Notes: a model not told the origin generated them from the sequence alone. 64,000 bases of DNA from Collinsella sp. (GCA_019414055.1 DXMV01000020.1:29054-93053), one strand, 5' to 3'. Counted from the first letter of the stretch, positions 44,421-53,983 are shown. Numbers and translations are program-made.

Positions 44421-45776
44421 TCAATTCCAAGACTGTTGGTGCTCTTCGTAGGTCTTCGAGAAATACTCCTCGTCCTGCGTAATGTAGAAATACAGGTCAT
44501 CGGAGTCGGTCGGCTCAAGGGTGGCCTTGAGCGCCTCGAGCGACGGAGAGCAGATGGGCGTGGGCGGCAGGCCCTCGTGCTTATAGGTGTTATACGGACT
44601 ATCGCTCTGCAGGTCGTCGGCGGTAACCTCTCCGCCGGTGACATACATCATGGTCGCATCGCTGTTGAGGTAACGCAGGCCATCGAGCTTGCCCGCCAGA
44701 CGGTTATAGAAAACCGATGCCACATGCGCGCGCTGATCGGCGTTGAGGCCCTCGCGCTCGACGATCGAGGCAAGGTTAACGATGTCGTAATCGGACATCT
44801 CCACGCCATAGCGCTCCTTGATCTTGGCCTCGCAGCTCGCAAAGTCAAGCGACTTGTACTCGGTGTTGAACTGGTCAAGCATGGCGCGAATCACATCATC
44901 GGCAGAAGGGTCCTTACCCAACGAATAGGTCTTGGGGAATAGGAAGCCCTCGAGTGAATCGTTTGCAGCGCCCTCAAGGAAGCTATAGTCCTTCACATAG
45001 TTGGAGGCCTTTGCCTGATTGAGGAAGTCTTCCTTGGAGATGCTGTCGTAGGCCTTGGCGACGCGATCGGCGACCTGGTCGACCGTTAGGCCCTCAGGGA
45101 TAGTCAGCGCATCGGAGCCCGCATTGGGGCCTTCCATGAGCTGCTGAACAACCTTGGTCGCGTCCATGAGCGTGGTAAACGAGTAGGCGCCAGGCTTGAG
45201 CGACATATCGGCATTGAGCTTTTTTACCGCCGCGTAATAATCCTTGGGGTCTTCGACGATATGGTTCTCGGAGAGAATCGAAGCGATGGTATCACCCGAG
45301 GCGCCATCGGGAATCGTGATAGTAACTTGCTGGCCAGCAGCGACTTTCGCATCCTCGCCGGCAAAGAAGCCCTTGACGGCTGGCACGACAAAGAAAACGA
45401 TCGCGACAAGCGCAAGCACGGCGATGACGCCACCGATAATCATAGGCACCGGAGAGCTTTTCTTTTGGACGCCACGGAGGGCATGCGTGTTATAGCTCGA
45501 GCGCGTGGCCGGAGCAACGCCGTGCGAGCCATGAGCATGATGTGCGTGGGGGCGTGATTGCCGGGCCTGCCCCTGCGTGCGCTGGGCAGGAGCCTGCTGC
45601 TTAAAACGAGCGCCGCCAGCGGGCTGCACGGGACGAGCTGCGGGCTGTTGAGCGGCACGCTGAGCAGGTTGAGCCGAACGCTGCGTCGGCTGCGCCGGGC
45701 GCTGGCCAGGCTGAGCAGGGCGCGGCGCAGGCTGCCGTGTACGATTCTGCTGGCGCGGATCGGAAGCGCTAGGCAT
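44421..45776 (-). CDS. mltG: Endolytic murein transglycosylase MltG
   Basis: A 451-residue wall enzyme. Residues 1-105 are a cytoplasmic Pro/Gln/Arg/Ala-rich segment with a His-rich patch (HAHHAHGSHG); one membrane helix follows (VPMIIGGVIAVLALVAIVFFVVPAV). Outside are a LysM-like stretch (GQQVTITIPDGASGDTIASIL) and the YceG domain with NLASIVEREGLN (catalytic Glu), SVFYNRL and YNTYKHEGLPPTPICSPS. It cuts nascent glycan chains. It overlaps ruvX by eight bases. Confidence 0.93.
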   Translation of the reverse strand: MPSASDPRQQNRTRQPAPRPAQPGQRPAQPTQRSAQPAQRAAQQPAARPVQPAGGARFKQQAPAQRTQGQARQSRPHAHHAHGSHGVAPATRSSYNTHALRGVQKKSSPVPMIIGGVIAVLALVAIVFFVVPAVKGFFAGEDAKVAAGQQVTITIPDGASGDTIASILSENHIVEDPKDYYAAVKKLNADMSLKPGAYSFTTLMDATKVVQQLMEGPNAGSDALTIPEGLTVDQVADRVAKAYDSISKEDFLNQAKASNYVKDYSFLEGAANDSLEGFLFPKTYSLGKDPSADDVIRAMLDQFNTEYKSLDFASCEAKIKERYGVEMSDYDIVNLASIVEREGLNADQRAHVASVFYNRLAGKLDGLRYLNSDATMMYVTGGEVTADDLQSDSPYNTYKHEGLPPTPICSPSLEALKATLEPTDSDDLYFYITQDEEYFSKTYEEHQQSWN

Positions 45777-46197
45777 GCGAAACCTCCTCGTTTTTACGAT
45801 CGAGCCATGTCTGCAAGAACAGGCTGGCGGCGATCATGTCAATCTTGCCCCTCATCTGCTTTTCGTTGAGTCCCTGCTCTCGCAGGATTCGCTTGGCCTC
45901 CTGCGAGGACAGACGCTCGTCCTCAAACTCCAGCGGAAGTTCGAGCTCGTCGGCAATCTTTTGGGCCACTGCGGCGACGCGCTCGGCCTGGGGGCCGGGC
46001 TCACCTGCCATGGTCAAGGGACGTCCACTTACCAGGATATCGGGCTCATAGTCCTCGACCAGGTAGCGAAACGTCTTTGCCATACCAGTGACCTCGGCAG
46101 CCGGAAGCACCTTGACAGGCATCGCCATCTTGCCATCACGGCTCGAGACGGCAATGCCAATCCTGGTCTCCCCTATGTCCAGTGCGAGCGCGACCAC
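45769..46197 (-). CDS. ruvX: Holliday junction resolvase-like protein RuvX/YqgF
   Basis: A 142-residue RNase H-fold protein: LALDIGETRIGIAVS with the first catalytic Asp, a second strand VSGRPLTMAGEPG, and the late DERLSSQEAKRIL and KIDMIAASLFLQTWLD with the remaining acids. YqgF proteins act in rRNA processing and perhaps junction resolution. Gene order alaS-ruvX-mltG is widely kept. Confidence 0.92.
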   Translation of the reverse strand: MVALALDIGETRIGIAVSSRDGKMAMPVKVLPAAEVTGMAKTFRYLVEDYEPDILVSGRPLTMAGEPGPQAERVAAVAQKIADELELPLEFEDERLSSQEAKRILREQGLNEKQMRGKIDMIAASLFLQTWLDRKNEEVSHA

Positions 46198-46214
46198 AGC
46201 GACTACTTAGGTTC

Positions 46215-48872
46215 TTAGGCGCCGAGCGCGGTCTTGGCGGCCGCGAGGGCATCGGCGATACCGGCAGCATTCTTGCCACCGGCCTGGGCCATGTTGGGAC
46301 GACCGCCACCGCGACCATCGACCAGGCCCGCGATCTGCTTGATCACGTTGCCGGCGTGGAAACCGGCCTTCACGGCGTCATCGGAGCCGGCGGCGAGCAG
46401 GGCCGGGGTGCCCTTCTCGGTAACGCTGGCAACGACGCAGGCGACGGGGCCGGCAACCTTCTGGTGCACGGTATCCCACACATTGCGCAGGTCAGCAGCC
46501 TCAAGACCCTGAAGCTCAGCGACGACGAGCTTGTAGCCGTTCAGCTCGACAGCGCCCTCGATGGCGCCAGAGATAGCGTCGGAGGAGCCACCGGTGAGTG
46601 CCTTCTTGAGCTTGTTGGACGTCTCGCGCAGCTCGGCCTGCAGGTTCTCCACGCGGGCGGGAACCTCGTCAACACGGCACTTGAGCGCCGCCGCGGCGGC
46701 GTCAACGAGTGCCAGGCGGTCGGCCATGTAATCGAGAGCGCCCTTGGAGGTCACGGCCTCGATACGGCGGACATTTGAGCCCGTGGAGGACTCGGAAATA
46801 ATCTTGAACAGGCCGATCTCGGCGGTGTTGGCGGCATGCGTACCACCGCAGAGCTCACGGGAGAACGGCTGATCCTCGGCGCCCACGGAGACGACGCGGA
46901 CGACGTCGCCGTACTTCTCGCCAAACAGAGCGACAGCACCCGCGGCCTTAGCCTCGTCGATGCCCATGACGCGGGTCACGACCGGCTTGGAAGCGAAGAT
47001 CTGCTGGTTGACCAGGTCCTCAACAGCCTTGAGCTGCTCGGAGGACAGGGCCTCGAAGTGCGTGAAGTCAAAGCGCAGGTGCTCGGGCGTCACCAACGAG
47101 CCGGCCTGGGAGACATGCTCGCCCAGGACCTGCTTAAGCGCGGCGTCGAGCAGGTGCGTGGCAGTGTGGTTGCGGCGCAGGAAGCCACGGCGCTCGGCGT
47201 CGAGCGCGGCGGTCACGGTAGCACCGACGGTCAGTGTGCCCTCGGCAACGTGCGCGACGTGAGCATACAGGCCATTGTGGTTCTTGGTGTCGGCAACAGT
47301 CAGCGCAACGCCCTCGGCGGAAAGCTCACCGGCATCGCCCTGCTGGCCACCCATCTCGGCGTAGAACGGGGTGCGGTCGAGCACGACCTCGACGTCCTCA
47401 CCGGCGGAAGCAGACTCGACGGACTCGCCGTTGCGAACGATGGCGACAACCTTGGCGCCCTCGATGACGTCGTTGTCATAGCCGTCGAACTCGGTCGCGG
47501 CAACCTTGTCGGAAAGCTCGACCCACACGTCGTTGAAGCTGCCCCAGGCATCGCCCTTGGCGTTGGCGCGGGCGCGGGCCTTCTGGTCCTCCATGCAAGC
47601 GGTAAAGCCGTCCATGTCGACGTCGTGACCGGCAGTACCGGCGATCTCAACGGTCAGGTCGATGGGGAAACCAAAGGTGTCATGCAGCTTAAAGGCGACG
47701 TCGCCCGGAAGGACAGCGCCCTCGGCAAGCGCGGCCAGGGCCTCGTCCAGGTAAACGCGGCCGTTGTCGAGCGTCGTGGAGAAACGCTCCTCCTCGGAGG
47801 CGACGATGCCCTTAACGAGCGCGACGTTCTTGAGCAGCTCGGGATAGGCCTCGCCCATCTGAGCGTTGACCTCGTCGATAAACTTGGTCAGGAAGGCGCC
47901 CTCGATGCCCAGCAGACGACCGTGGAACACGGCACGGCGGAGCAGGCGGCGAAGGACGTACTCGCGACCCTCGTTGCCGGGCAGGATGCCGTCGGAGATC
48001 ATAAAGTCGACGGCACGGGAGTGGTCGGCGATGATGCGCAGGGAGCGGCTGGCACCGGAGTAATCGTCGGCGTCATAGGTCTTGCCGCTGATCTTCTCAC
48101 CGAGCTTGATGAGGTGCTGCATCAGATCGCCGTCGTAGTTAGCGGTCTTGTGCTGCATGATAGCGGCCATGCGCTCCAGACCCATACCCGTATCGAGGTT
48201 GCGGTGCGGCAGCTCCGGCATGGAGCCGTCCTCCTGGCGGTCGTACTGGGTAAACACGAGGTTCCAGAACTCAAGGAAGCGGTCGCAGTCGCAGCCGGGC
48301 TTGCAGTCGGGGCTGCCACAACCGACCTCTTCGCCCATGTCAAAGTAGATCTCGGAGCACGGACCGCAGGGGCCGGTGGGGCCAGCGGCCCAGAAGTTGT
48401 CGTCCTCGCCCAGACGCGAGATGTGATCCTCGGCAACGCCCAGGGAGCGCCACACGTCATGGGTCTCGTCGTCCTCGGTAAAGACGGTGAAGTACAGGCG
48501 GTCGAGCGGCAGCTTGAACTCCTTGGTGATGAGCTCAAAGGCCCAAGCGCAGGCCTGCTGCTTGGAGACGCCGCCAAAGGAGAAGTCGCCGAGCATCTCA
48601 AAGAAGGACAGGTGACGGCCGTCCTCGCCGATGCAGTCGATGTCGTTGGTGCGGACGCACTTCTGGCAGGAGATCGCGCCGATCTCCTTCATGGTCTTCT
48701 TGCCCTGGTAGTACTCCTTAAACTGGTTCATGCCGGCGTTGGCAAGCAGCAGCGAAGGATCGTCGGGGACGAGGGACGAAGAAGGATAGAGCTTAAGACC
48801 GCGCTCCTCGAAGAAGTTGAGGAACTTGGAGCGGATCTCGGCCGTAGTCATTGACGGGTAGTCAGCACTCAT
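46215..48872 (-). CDS. alaS: Alanyl-tRNA synthetase
   Basis: An 885-residue class II enzyme. The catalytic domain begins MSADYPSMTTAEIRSKFLNFFEERG; the editing domain has RNHTATHLLDAAL and CGGTHAANTAEIG, the zinc-binding HxxxH and CxxxH set; the C-Ala domain ends with GGRGGGRPNMAQAGG. An insert CGSPDCKPGCDCDRF in the catalytic part is Cys-rich. GAGGAG is nine bases before the ATG. It heads the ruvX-mltG-yqeG-aroK chain. Confidence 0.96.
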   Translation of the reverse strand: MSADYPSMTTAEIRSKFLNFFEERGLKLYPSSSLVPDDPSLLLANAGMNQFKEYYQGKKTMKEIGAISCQKCVRTNDIDCIGEDGRHLSFFEMLGDFSFGGVSKQQACAWAFELITKEFKLPLDRLYFTVFTEDDETHDVWRSLGVAEDHISRLGEDDNFWAAGPTGPCGPCSEIYFDMGEEVGCGSPDCKPGCDCDRFLEFWNLVFTQYDRQEDGSMPELPHRNLDTGMGLERMAAIMQHKTANYDGDLMQHLIKLGEKISGKTYDADDYSGASRSLRIIADHSRAVDFMISDGILPGNEGREYVLRRLLRRAVFHGRLLGIEGAFLTKFIDEVNAQMGEAYPELLKNVALVKGIVASEEERFSTTLDNGRVYLDEALAALAEGAVLPGDVAFKLHDTFGFPIDLTVEIAGTAGHDVDMDGFTACMEDQKARARANAKGDAWGSFNDVWVELSDKVAATEFDGYDNDVIEGAKVVAIVRNGESVESASAGEDVEVVLDRTPFYAEMGGQQGDAGELSAEGVALTVADTKNHNGLYAHVAHVAEGTLTVGATVTAALDAERRGFLRRNHTATHLLDAALKQVLGEHVSQAGSLVTPEHLRFDFTHFEALSSEQLKAVEDLVNQQIFASKPVVTRVMGIDEAKAAGAVALFGEKYGDVVRVVSVGAEDQPFSRELCGGTHAANTAEIGLFKIISESSTGSNVRRIEAVTSKGALDYMADRLALVDAAAAALKCRVDEVPARVENLQAELRETSNKLKKALTGGSSDAISGAIEGAVELNGYKLVVAELQGLEAADLRNVWDTVHQKVAGPVACVVASVTEKGTPALLAAGSDDAVKAGFHAGNVIKQIAGLVDGRGGGRPNMAQAGGKNAAGIADALAAAKTALGA

Positions 48873-49011
48873 AGAGGGAATCTCCTCGGTTTCACATCGA
48901 AACAGTTCAAACGTAACGATATTACCATCCCACCGCGCCTGTGCAAAAAAGAGGGCCGCCAAACAGCGACCCTCCAGCGAAAGTGCACGTTATTTAGGTC
49001 TTTCAAATACT

Positions 49012-49035
49012 TTGAAAAAAAGATTTCGGTATAAT
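49012..49035 (+). promoter_or_regulatory. Possible promoter of the small membrane protein gene
   Basis: A perfect TATAAT (49030-49035) lies 33 bases before the ATG in an AT-rich stretch; TTGAAA at 49012 is only 12 bases upstream of it, too close for a standard pair. Confidence 0.4.
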
Positions 49036-49067
49036 TGCATATAAGAATCGTCCGGAAGGAGCGATCG

Positions 49068-49307
49068 ATGAATAGCAAACGGTTTGTCGTGAATGCACTA
49101 ACCTCAGTAGCACTTTTAGCAATCTTCGCTTACTCGAGCTGGTATGTGAACCAGCCGAGATTTGGCTACGCATTGTACGCAGTAACATCTGGCGATAAAG
49201 CGTATTACACCCTAAGCGCAATTGACGCCATCTTTTTCTATGTGGCTGGCCCCTTATCAATCGCTTTGATCGCGTTTATTGTTATTTACAACATCAAGAA
49301 ACGCTAA
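49068..49307 (+). CDS. Small AT-rich membrane protein of unknown function
   Basis: A 79-residue protein with two hydrophobic segments (ALTSVALLAIFAYSSW near 10-26 and AIFFYVAGPLSIALIAFIVIYN near 53-75) and a basic end (IKKR). GGAAGGAG is six bases before the ATG, so it is probably translated. Its base composition is much richer in A and T than its neighbours, it is the only plus-strand gene among minus-strand ones here, and no family is recognised. Likely a recent arrival or a fast-evolving small gene. Confidence 0.65.
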   Translation: MNSKRFVVNALTSVALLAIFAYSSWYVNQPRFGYALYAVTSGDKAYYTLSAIDAIFFYVAGPLSIALIAFIVIYNIKKR

Positions 49308-49313
49308 CAGGGC

Positions 49314-50726
49314 CTATTTGGAATCCGAATCGTCCATGGAGCCGTCGATGCCGGTTTTGGTGTCGTCGTCAGAGCTTGTGTCGTCGTCCTTGGCAAAGGG
49401 GTTCTTAAAGAAACCCGTCGCGTCGGGCTGCAGGCCTGAGAGCTTAATCCAGGGATTATCGAGCTCGGGCTTGGGCATTGCCTGGGCCTCGGGCGCGGTC
49501 TCGTTGCTGATGAGCTCGGACTCATAGATGAACGTATCGTCTCCAAGCGCGTCGTAGGCGGCGACCGGGTTGCCCTCGGTATCGCGATACGGCGTGCCCT
49601 TAAACACGGCGCCATCGTATGCCACGAGCTGGCGACCAGTCTCGTTCTCAAAGTAGTAGACGAAAATGCCCTTGAGGGCCGCGCACAGCGGAATGGCGAT
49701 AACCATGCCGATGGGACCCATGAGTGCCGAACCGATAACGAGAGCCGTCAGGCTCATAACGGGATGCACCTGCACCGAGCTCTGCATGACCTTAGGCGAA
49801 ATGACATTATCGGTGACGTTTTGAGCCACCATGGTCACGACAAGCGTCCATAACGCCAGCATAGGGCTGAACATAAACCCGAGCACCGTGGCGATCGCCG
49901 CGCTCACCCAGGGACCGACAACCGGAACCAAGTGCATAATGCCGGTGAAGATGGCCATAAGTGCTGCGTATGGATGGCCAATGAGCGTAAAGCCGATAAA
50001 AGCCAAAAAGCCACCGCAGATGGACGTCACGACCATGCCGCGCATATAGCCGCCGACCGAGCGTGAAAGGATGGCAACCATAAAGCGGTACGAGGTCTCT
50101 TTTTCCTGTCCGATGATGGTGCAGACCTCGTGGTGCATACGGGGATAGTCGCAGGCCAACCAATAGGCAAGCACCAAGCCCAGGAAGATGACGAACAGCT
50201 GCGAGGCCGTATTGGTAATGAGCGGGAATACACCGCGACCGAGCTCGGCAGCGATTTGCGAGACGTACTTGGACGCTACGGTAACCAGCGAAGAAAGATT
50301 GTCGTCCAGATACTCCTTGAGCGGCGTGTTGTTGAGCGTCTTGGCGTGCGAGAGCATCTCGTTGAGATCGCCACCCGCAACACGAAGCTGCTCGGGCAGG
50401 CGGCTCAGAACTTCCATGATTTGACCGAGCAAAATAGGCGAGAGGATGCAGACAACACCAACGAGCACCGCCACGACCACAATAAGCGCGATAAGCGAAC
50501 CGATGCCGCGATTCACGCTGTGATGCTCGAGCCAGTTGGTGATCGGCGACATGACAAAAGCGATGATGGAACCGACTGCCAAAAACTCGATAACCGGCGC
50601 CAGGATGCCCATAAGGTTAAAGATGACGGCAGCGATAACAATGCAGCCGACGACGCCCCAAATGCGCAGCGTCAGAATACGGGTATCACGCAGCGTGCGG
50701 TCGATTTGTTGGGGGTGCTCACTCAT
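49314..50726 (-). CDS. AI-2E family transporter (PerM/YdiK/TqsA type)
   Basis: A 470-residue membrane protein with about seven or eight hydrophobic segments: two near the N terminus (RIWGVVGCIVIAAVIFNLM, PVIEFLAVGSIIAFVM), a polar middle domain, then GGFLAFIGFTLIGHPYAALMAIFTGIMHLVPVVGPWVSA and later helices. The last 100 residues are polar and acidic. Members export autoinducer-2 or act as Na+/H+ antiporters; the substrate is not readable. It overlaps the sigma factor gene by four bases. Confidence 0.88.
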   Translation of the reverse strand: MSEHPQQIDRTLRDTRILTLRIWGVVGCIVIAAVIFNLMGILAPVIEFLAVGSIIAFVMSPITNWLEHHSVNRGIGSLIALIVVVAVLVGVVCILSPILLGQIMEVLSRLPEQLRVAGGDLNEMLSHAKTLNNTPLKEYLDDNLSSLVTVASKYVSQIAAELGRGVFPLITNTASQLFVIFLGLVLAYWLACDYPRMHHEVCTIIGQEKETSYRFMVAILSRSVGGYMRGMVVTSICGGFLAFIGFTLIGHPYAALMAIFTGIMHLVPVVGPWVSAAIATVLGFMFSPMLALWTLVVTMVAQNVTDNVISPKVMQSSVQVHPVMSLTALVIGSALMGPIGMVIAIPLCAALKGIFVYYFENETGRQLVAYDGAVFKGTPYRDTEGNPVAAYDALGDDTFIYESELISNETAPEAQAMPKPELDNPWIKLSGLQPDATGFFKNPFAKDDDTSSDDDTKTGIDGSMDDSDSK

Positions 50727-51514
50727 GAACGAACCATCACTCCGTCGGGGTCGATCTTATCTTGAATCTTCTTAAGGGTACGGCGCAGCAGGCGCGAGAC
50801 CTGCACCTGCGAGATGCCAAGCTTCTTGGCAATCTCGATCTGGGTCATGCCCTTAACGAAGCGCAGCTCGATAACCTCGCGCTCGCGCGGCGAGAAATCG
50901 CGGATGGCTTCCTCGATTACCAGGCGGTCATCGGTAAAGTCGAGCTCGTTGTCGTCGTCGGCATAGCGATCGAGAATCGAAGGCGCATCATCGGAATCGG
51001 ACGCACCGGGGGCCTCGATGGGCACCGAGGTGTAGGCCGAGGACGATTCCATGGCTTCGAGCACCTCGTCGACGGTCACGCCAAGGTAATCGGCGATTTC
51101 CTCAACCTTGGGCGAGCGCTGAAGCTCGTTGGTAAGCTTATCGGTGGCCTGGTTAACCTTGGCAGAGAGCTCCTGCAGACGACGCGGCACGCGCACACTC
51201 CAGCCCTTGTCGCGGAAGTGGCGCTTAATCTCGCCCAAGATGGTGGGCGTGGCAAACGTCGTGAACTCGAGTCCGCGCTCGGGATCAAAGCGATCGATAG
51301 CCTTGAGCAAGCCCAAGTACCCGACCTGCAAAAGGTCATCGAGCGGCTCGCCGCGGTTCTTGAATTTGTTGGCAAGAAACCTTACCAGGTTCATATGGGA
51401 CATGACGAGTTGCTCGCGAGCATCCGGATCACCGGTCTCCTTATAACGACGAAACAGCTCGCGGGTTTTCTCCTTGTCCCAAGCGGTCTTGCCGCTCCGG
51501 GAGCGTTCGGTCAT
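50723..51514 (-). CDS. RNA polymerase sigma factor, SigB/SigF type
   Basis: A 263-residue alternative sigma factor. Region 2 reads HMNLVRFLANKFKNRGEPLDDLLQVGYLGLLKAIDRFDPERGLEFTTFATPTILGEIKRHFRD, nearly the SigB/SigF consensus; region 3 and region 4 (SPREREVIELRFVKGMTQIEIAKKLGISQVQVSRLLRRTLKKI) follow. It should direct a stress or stationary-phase set of genes. It begins one base after the anti-sigma-like gene and overlaps the transporter gene. Confidence 0.94.
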   Translation of the reverse strand: MTERSRSGKTAWDKEKTRELFRRYKETGDPDAREQLVMSHMNLVRFLANKFKNRGEPLDDLLQVGYLGLLKAIDRFDPERGLEFTTFATPTILGEIKRHFRDKGWSVRVPRRLQELSAKVNQATDKLTNELQRSPKVEEIADYLGVTVDEVLEAMESSSAYTSVPIEAPGASDSDDAPSILDRYADDDNELDFTDDRLVIEEAIRDFSPREREVIELRFVKGMTQIEIAKKLGISQVQVSRLLRRTLKKIQDKIDPDGVMVRS

Positions 51515-51515
51515 A

Positions 51516-51893
51516 TTAGATATCCGCCTTGAGGTCGAGGGAAAGCGTTAGGGGCGCTGTAGTCTTTTCGTAGGAGTCGCACACACTCGCCAAAATGAGC
51601 TCGGCATACACGGCAGCCTGGTCATCCTCATCGACAGTTGCCTGGTCGCCAAAGGTAAAGGTCATGCCCACATGCGATTCGTCGACATCGAATTTGATCG
51701 AGATATCGTCGGAATCAACAGCCGTGCAGCCAAAGATGAAGGCTTCTTCGGCAGCCATACGAATGTCCTCGATGCGATCGACGGACATAGAGCACAGGGC
51801 GCCGACGTTGGCGGCCGTCATGCGCACCAAGCGCGCGAGACGCGGATCACCGGCAACGCTCAGCGTAATGGGGCAGGTTGCTTCGCTACTCAT
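51516..51893 (-). CDS. Probable anti-sigma factor, degenerate RsbW-like
   Basis: A 125-residue protein encoded directly before the sigma factor, as rsbW is before sigB. The stretch VDRIEDIRMAAEEAFIFGC aligns with the IEDMKVAVSEACTNA helix of RsbW, but the Asn of the N box is missing and no DxGxG box is found later (TFGDQATVDEDDQAA instead). ATP binding and kinase action are therefore doubtful; it could hold the sigma factor without phosphorylating a partner. The start at 51893 follows GAGGAG by eight bases and overlaps the upstream gene by eight. Confidence 0.7.
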   Translation of the reverse strand: MSSEATCPITLSVAGDPRLARLVRMTAANVGALCSMSVDRIEDIRMAAEEAFIFGCTAVDSDDISIKFDVDESHVGMTFTFGDQATVDEDDQAAVYAELILASVCDSYEKTTAPLTLSLDLKADI

Positions 51894-52473
51894 CGCAGGA
51901 CTCCTCGGAGGTCTCGGCAGGCGTATAGGTGTAATACTGAGCAGGCTTAGCAGCGGGCTTCTGAACATCATCGTCGTCAGCAGCGGCATCGTCGTCGCCA
52001 ATCAGAACGCGCTCAGTGGGCTGCTCGGCCTCGGCGGCGGCAGCGGCGAGCTTGCGATCGGCGTCGGCTGCAGGAGCCTTCACCTTATTGAAGAGCTTCT
52101 GCACGGCGCCAGCAGCAGAATCAGTTACGCTCGATACGGCATTGCTGGCCTCAGCCACGCTGCCCGTGACCTCGGAGATGTCGCGAACGACCGCCTCAAC
52201 CTCAACGAGGTTAGACGTCAGAGCATCAACGGCAGTCTTGCTCGACTTGAGGAGCGGCTCAACCTGTGCCAGCGCGGGGGTGAGCTCATCGACAGCGCCA
52301 TCGAGCTTTGCCACCACGGGCTGTGCCTCGGCAAGCGTATTGTTAAGGTCGCTCACGGTCTTATCGAGCGAGTCAACGACGGTGCGAGTCTTACGCAGTG
52401 TGAGTGCAAGCTCAACGACGGCCCACACGCCGACAACAGCAAGCAGCAGCAGGGCGATTTGAATGGGACTCAT
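51886..52473 (-). CDS. Membrane-anchored coiled-coil protein (DUF948-like)
   Basis: A 195-residue protein. One N-terminal helix (IQIALLLLAVVGVWAVVELAL) is followed by a long heptad-rich region (VDSLDKTVSDLNNTLAEAQPVVAKLDGAVDEL...) like DUF948/YtxG general stress proteins, then a low-complexity acidic tail. In bacilli YtxG-type genes belong to the SigB regulon, which fits the sigma unit next door (inference). It overlaps the anti-sigma gene, so the three are read as one unit. Confidence 0.7.
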   Translation of the reverse strand: MSPIQIALLLLAVVGVWAVVELALTLRKTRTVVDSLDKTVSDLNNTLAEAQPVVAKLDGAVDELTPALAQVEPLLKSSKTAVDALTSNLVEVEAVVRDISEVTGSVAEASNAVSSVTDSAAGAVQKLFNKVKAPAADADRKLAAAAAEAEQPTERVLIGDDDAAADDDDVQKPAAKPAQYYTYTPAETSEESCDE

Positions 52474-52573
52474 ACAAGCCTCCCAAAGGAATCGAAATAC
52501 AGACGCTGTTCATGGTACCCCAAAGGGGACCGAACATGCCAAGCGTGAGATCCTGGGACAAAATAATCAGCAG

Positions 52574-53923
52574 TTACTTCGGAGCATTCCCGCTCCGGTC
52601 GCGTTCGCTTTGCTCCACACGCCACTCTTCCCAACCGCGGCCCGCAGGCTGCCAGAAGGCGCCACGCTCCAGCCCCTCGGGCAAATAGCGCTGATCGACC
52701 CAGCCTTCGGGATAATCATGTGGATACTTGTACACACCATATTCATCGCTGCCTGGGCGATGACGATCGCGCAGATAGCTCGGCACCTCACGCAAGCCAC
52801 TGCTATGGATATCGGCCAGCGCCGCATCGATCGAAGCCTCGCACGCGTTGGACTTGGGCGCCAGGCACACATAGAGTGCAGCCTGAGCCAGGTTAATACG
52901 ACACTCGGGATACCCAATGACCTCGGCAGATTTAAACGCAGCGTGCGCTATAAGCAGGGCCTGCGGATCGGCGTTACCGACGTCTTCGGAAGCATGGATC
53001 ATGATGCGTCGGGCGATAAACTTGGGGTCCTCCCCCGCATCGATCATGCGCGCAAGCCAATAGATGGTGGCATCGGGGTCGCTGCCGCGCATGGACTTAA
53101 TAAACGCACTAATGATGTCGTAGTGCATGTCACCGTTTTTGTCATAGGTAAAGCCACGACGCGGATTGGCAATCTTTACGTCATCCACGGTAATGGGATA
53201 GCGCTCCCCCGCCGTCGGTGCAGGCGTACCCTCGGTATCAGGGCGCGTCACGGCGATCTCACTTGCCAGCTCGAGCGTCGTCAGAGCCGAGCGTGCATCG
53301 CCCGCAGCCAGCGTGCAGATGGTCTTAACCGTATCCTCATCGGCCGAGAACTTGCCGTTCAAACCCTGCGGCGCCTCGAGCGCACGCTCAATGAGCGTGG
53401 CGATATCCTCGTCCTTCAGGTGATCAAGCTCTACCACGCGCCCACGCGACAACAGTGCGGAGTTGACCTCGAAGTAAGGGTTCTCGGTCGTGGCGCCAAT
53501 CATAATGACGGTACGGTTCTCAACCGCATGCAAAAGCGCATCCTGCTGCGACTTCGAAAAACGGTGAATCTCGTCGATGAACAAGATGGTACGGCGGTCA
53601 TACGTATTCAGGCGCGTCTTTGCCTCGTCGATCACGCGACGCAGGTCCTTCACGGTACCCGTGACGGCGCTGACCTCGACAAACTCACTCTTGGTATGGT
53701 TGGCGATAATATGCGCCAGCGTCGTCTTGCCCGTACCGGCCGGGCCGTACAGAATCACGCTCGACAGCACGTCATGCTCAATCGCGGCGCGCAGCCACGA
53801 GCCCTTACCGACGGCCTTTTGCTGGCCCACATACTCGTCGAGCGAATTGGGGCGCATACGCACCGCAAGCGGGGCATTCTGAAAAGAGCGCTCGCGCGTC
53901 GAGGCAGAAAAAAGGTCGTCCAT
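52574..53923 (-). CDS. rarA: Replication-associated recombination protein A
   Basis: A 449-residue AAA+ ATPase of the RarA/MgsA/WRNIP1 group: MRPNSLDEYVGQQKAVG, Walker A YGPAGTGKTTLAH, Walker B ILFIDEIHRF, sensor 1 IGATTENPYFEVN and the C-terminal tetramerisation part ending YKYPHDYPEGWVDQRYLPEGL. It acts at blocked forks. Several ATG codons are possible at the 5' end; 53923 (MDDLFSAST) is chosen, by distance from GGGA. Confidence 0.93.
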   Translation of the reverse strand: MDDLFSASTRERSFQNAPLAVRMRPNSLDEYVGQQKAVGKGSWLRAAIEHDVLSSVILYGPAGTGKTTLAHIIANHTKSEFVEVSAVTGTVKDLRRVIDEAKTRLNTYDRRTILFIDEIHRFSKSQQDALLHAVENRTVIMIGATTENPYFEVNSALLSRGRVVELDHLKDEDIATLIERALEAPQGLNGKFSADEDTVKTICTLAAGDARSALTTLELASEIAVTRPDTEGTPAPTAGERYPITVDDVKIANPRRGFTYDKNGDMHYDIISAFIKSMRGSDPDATIYWLARMIDAGEDPKFIARRIMIHASEDVGNADPQALLIAHAAFKSAEVIGYPECRINLAQAALYVCLAPKSNACEASIDAALADIHSSGLREVPSYLRDRHRPGSDEYGVYKYPHDYPEGWVDQRYLPEGLERGAFWQPAGRGWEEWRVEQSERDRSGNAPK

Positions 53924-53983
53924 AGCCATCCCGTGCATCAATCAAAATCGTTGTTGACCAACAGTATACCTAAAGGATACGAA

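Noticed and set aside
48873..49067. T-box leader before alaS
   Set aside because: The gap is under 200 bases and shows none of the stem I or T-box motifs clear before ileS.
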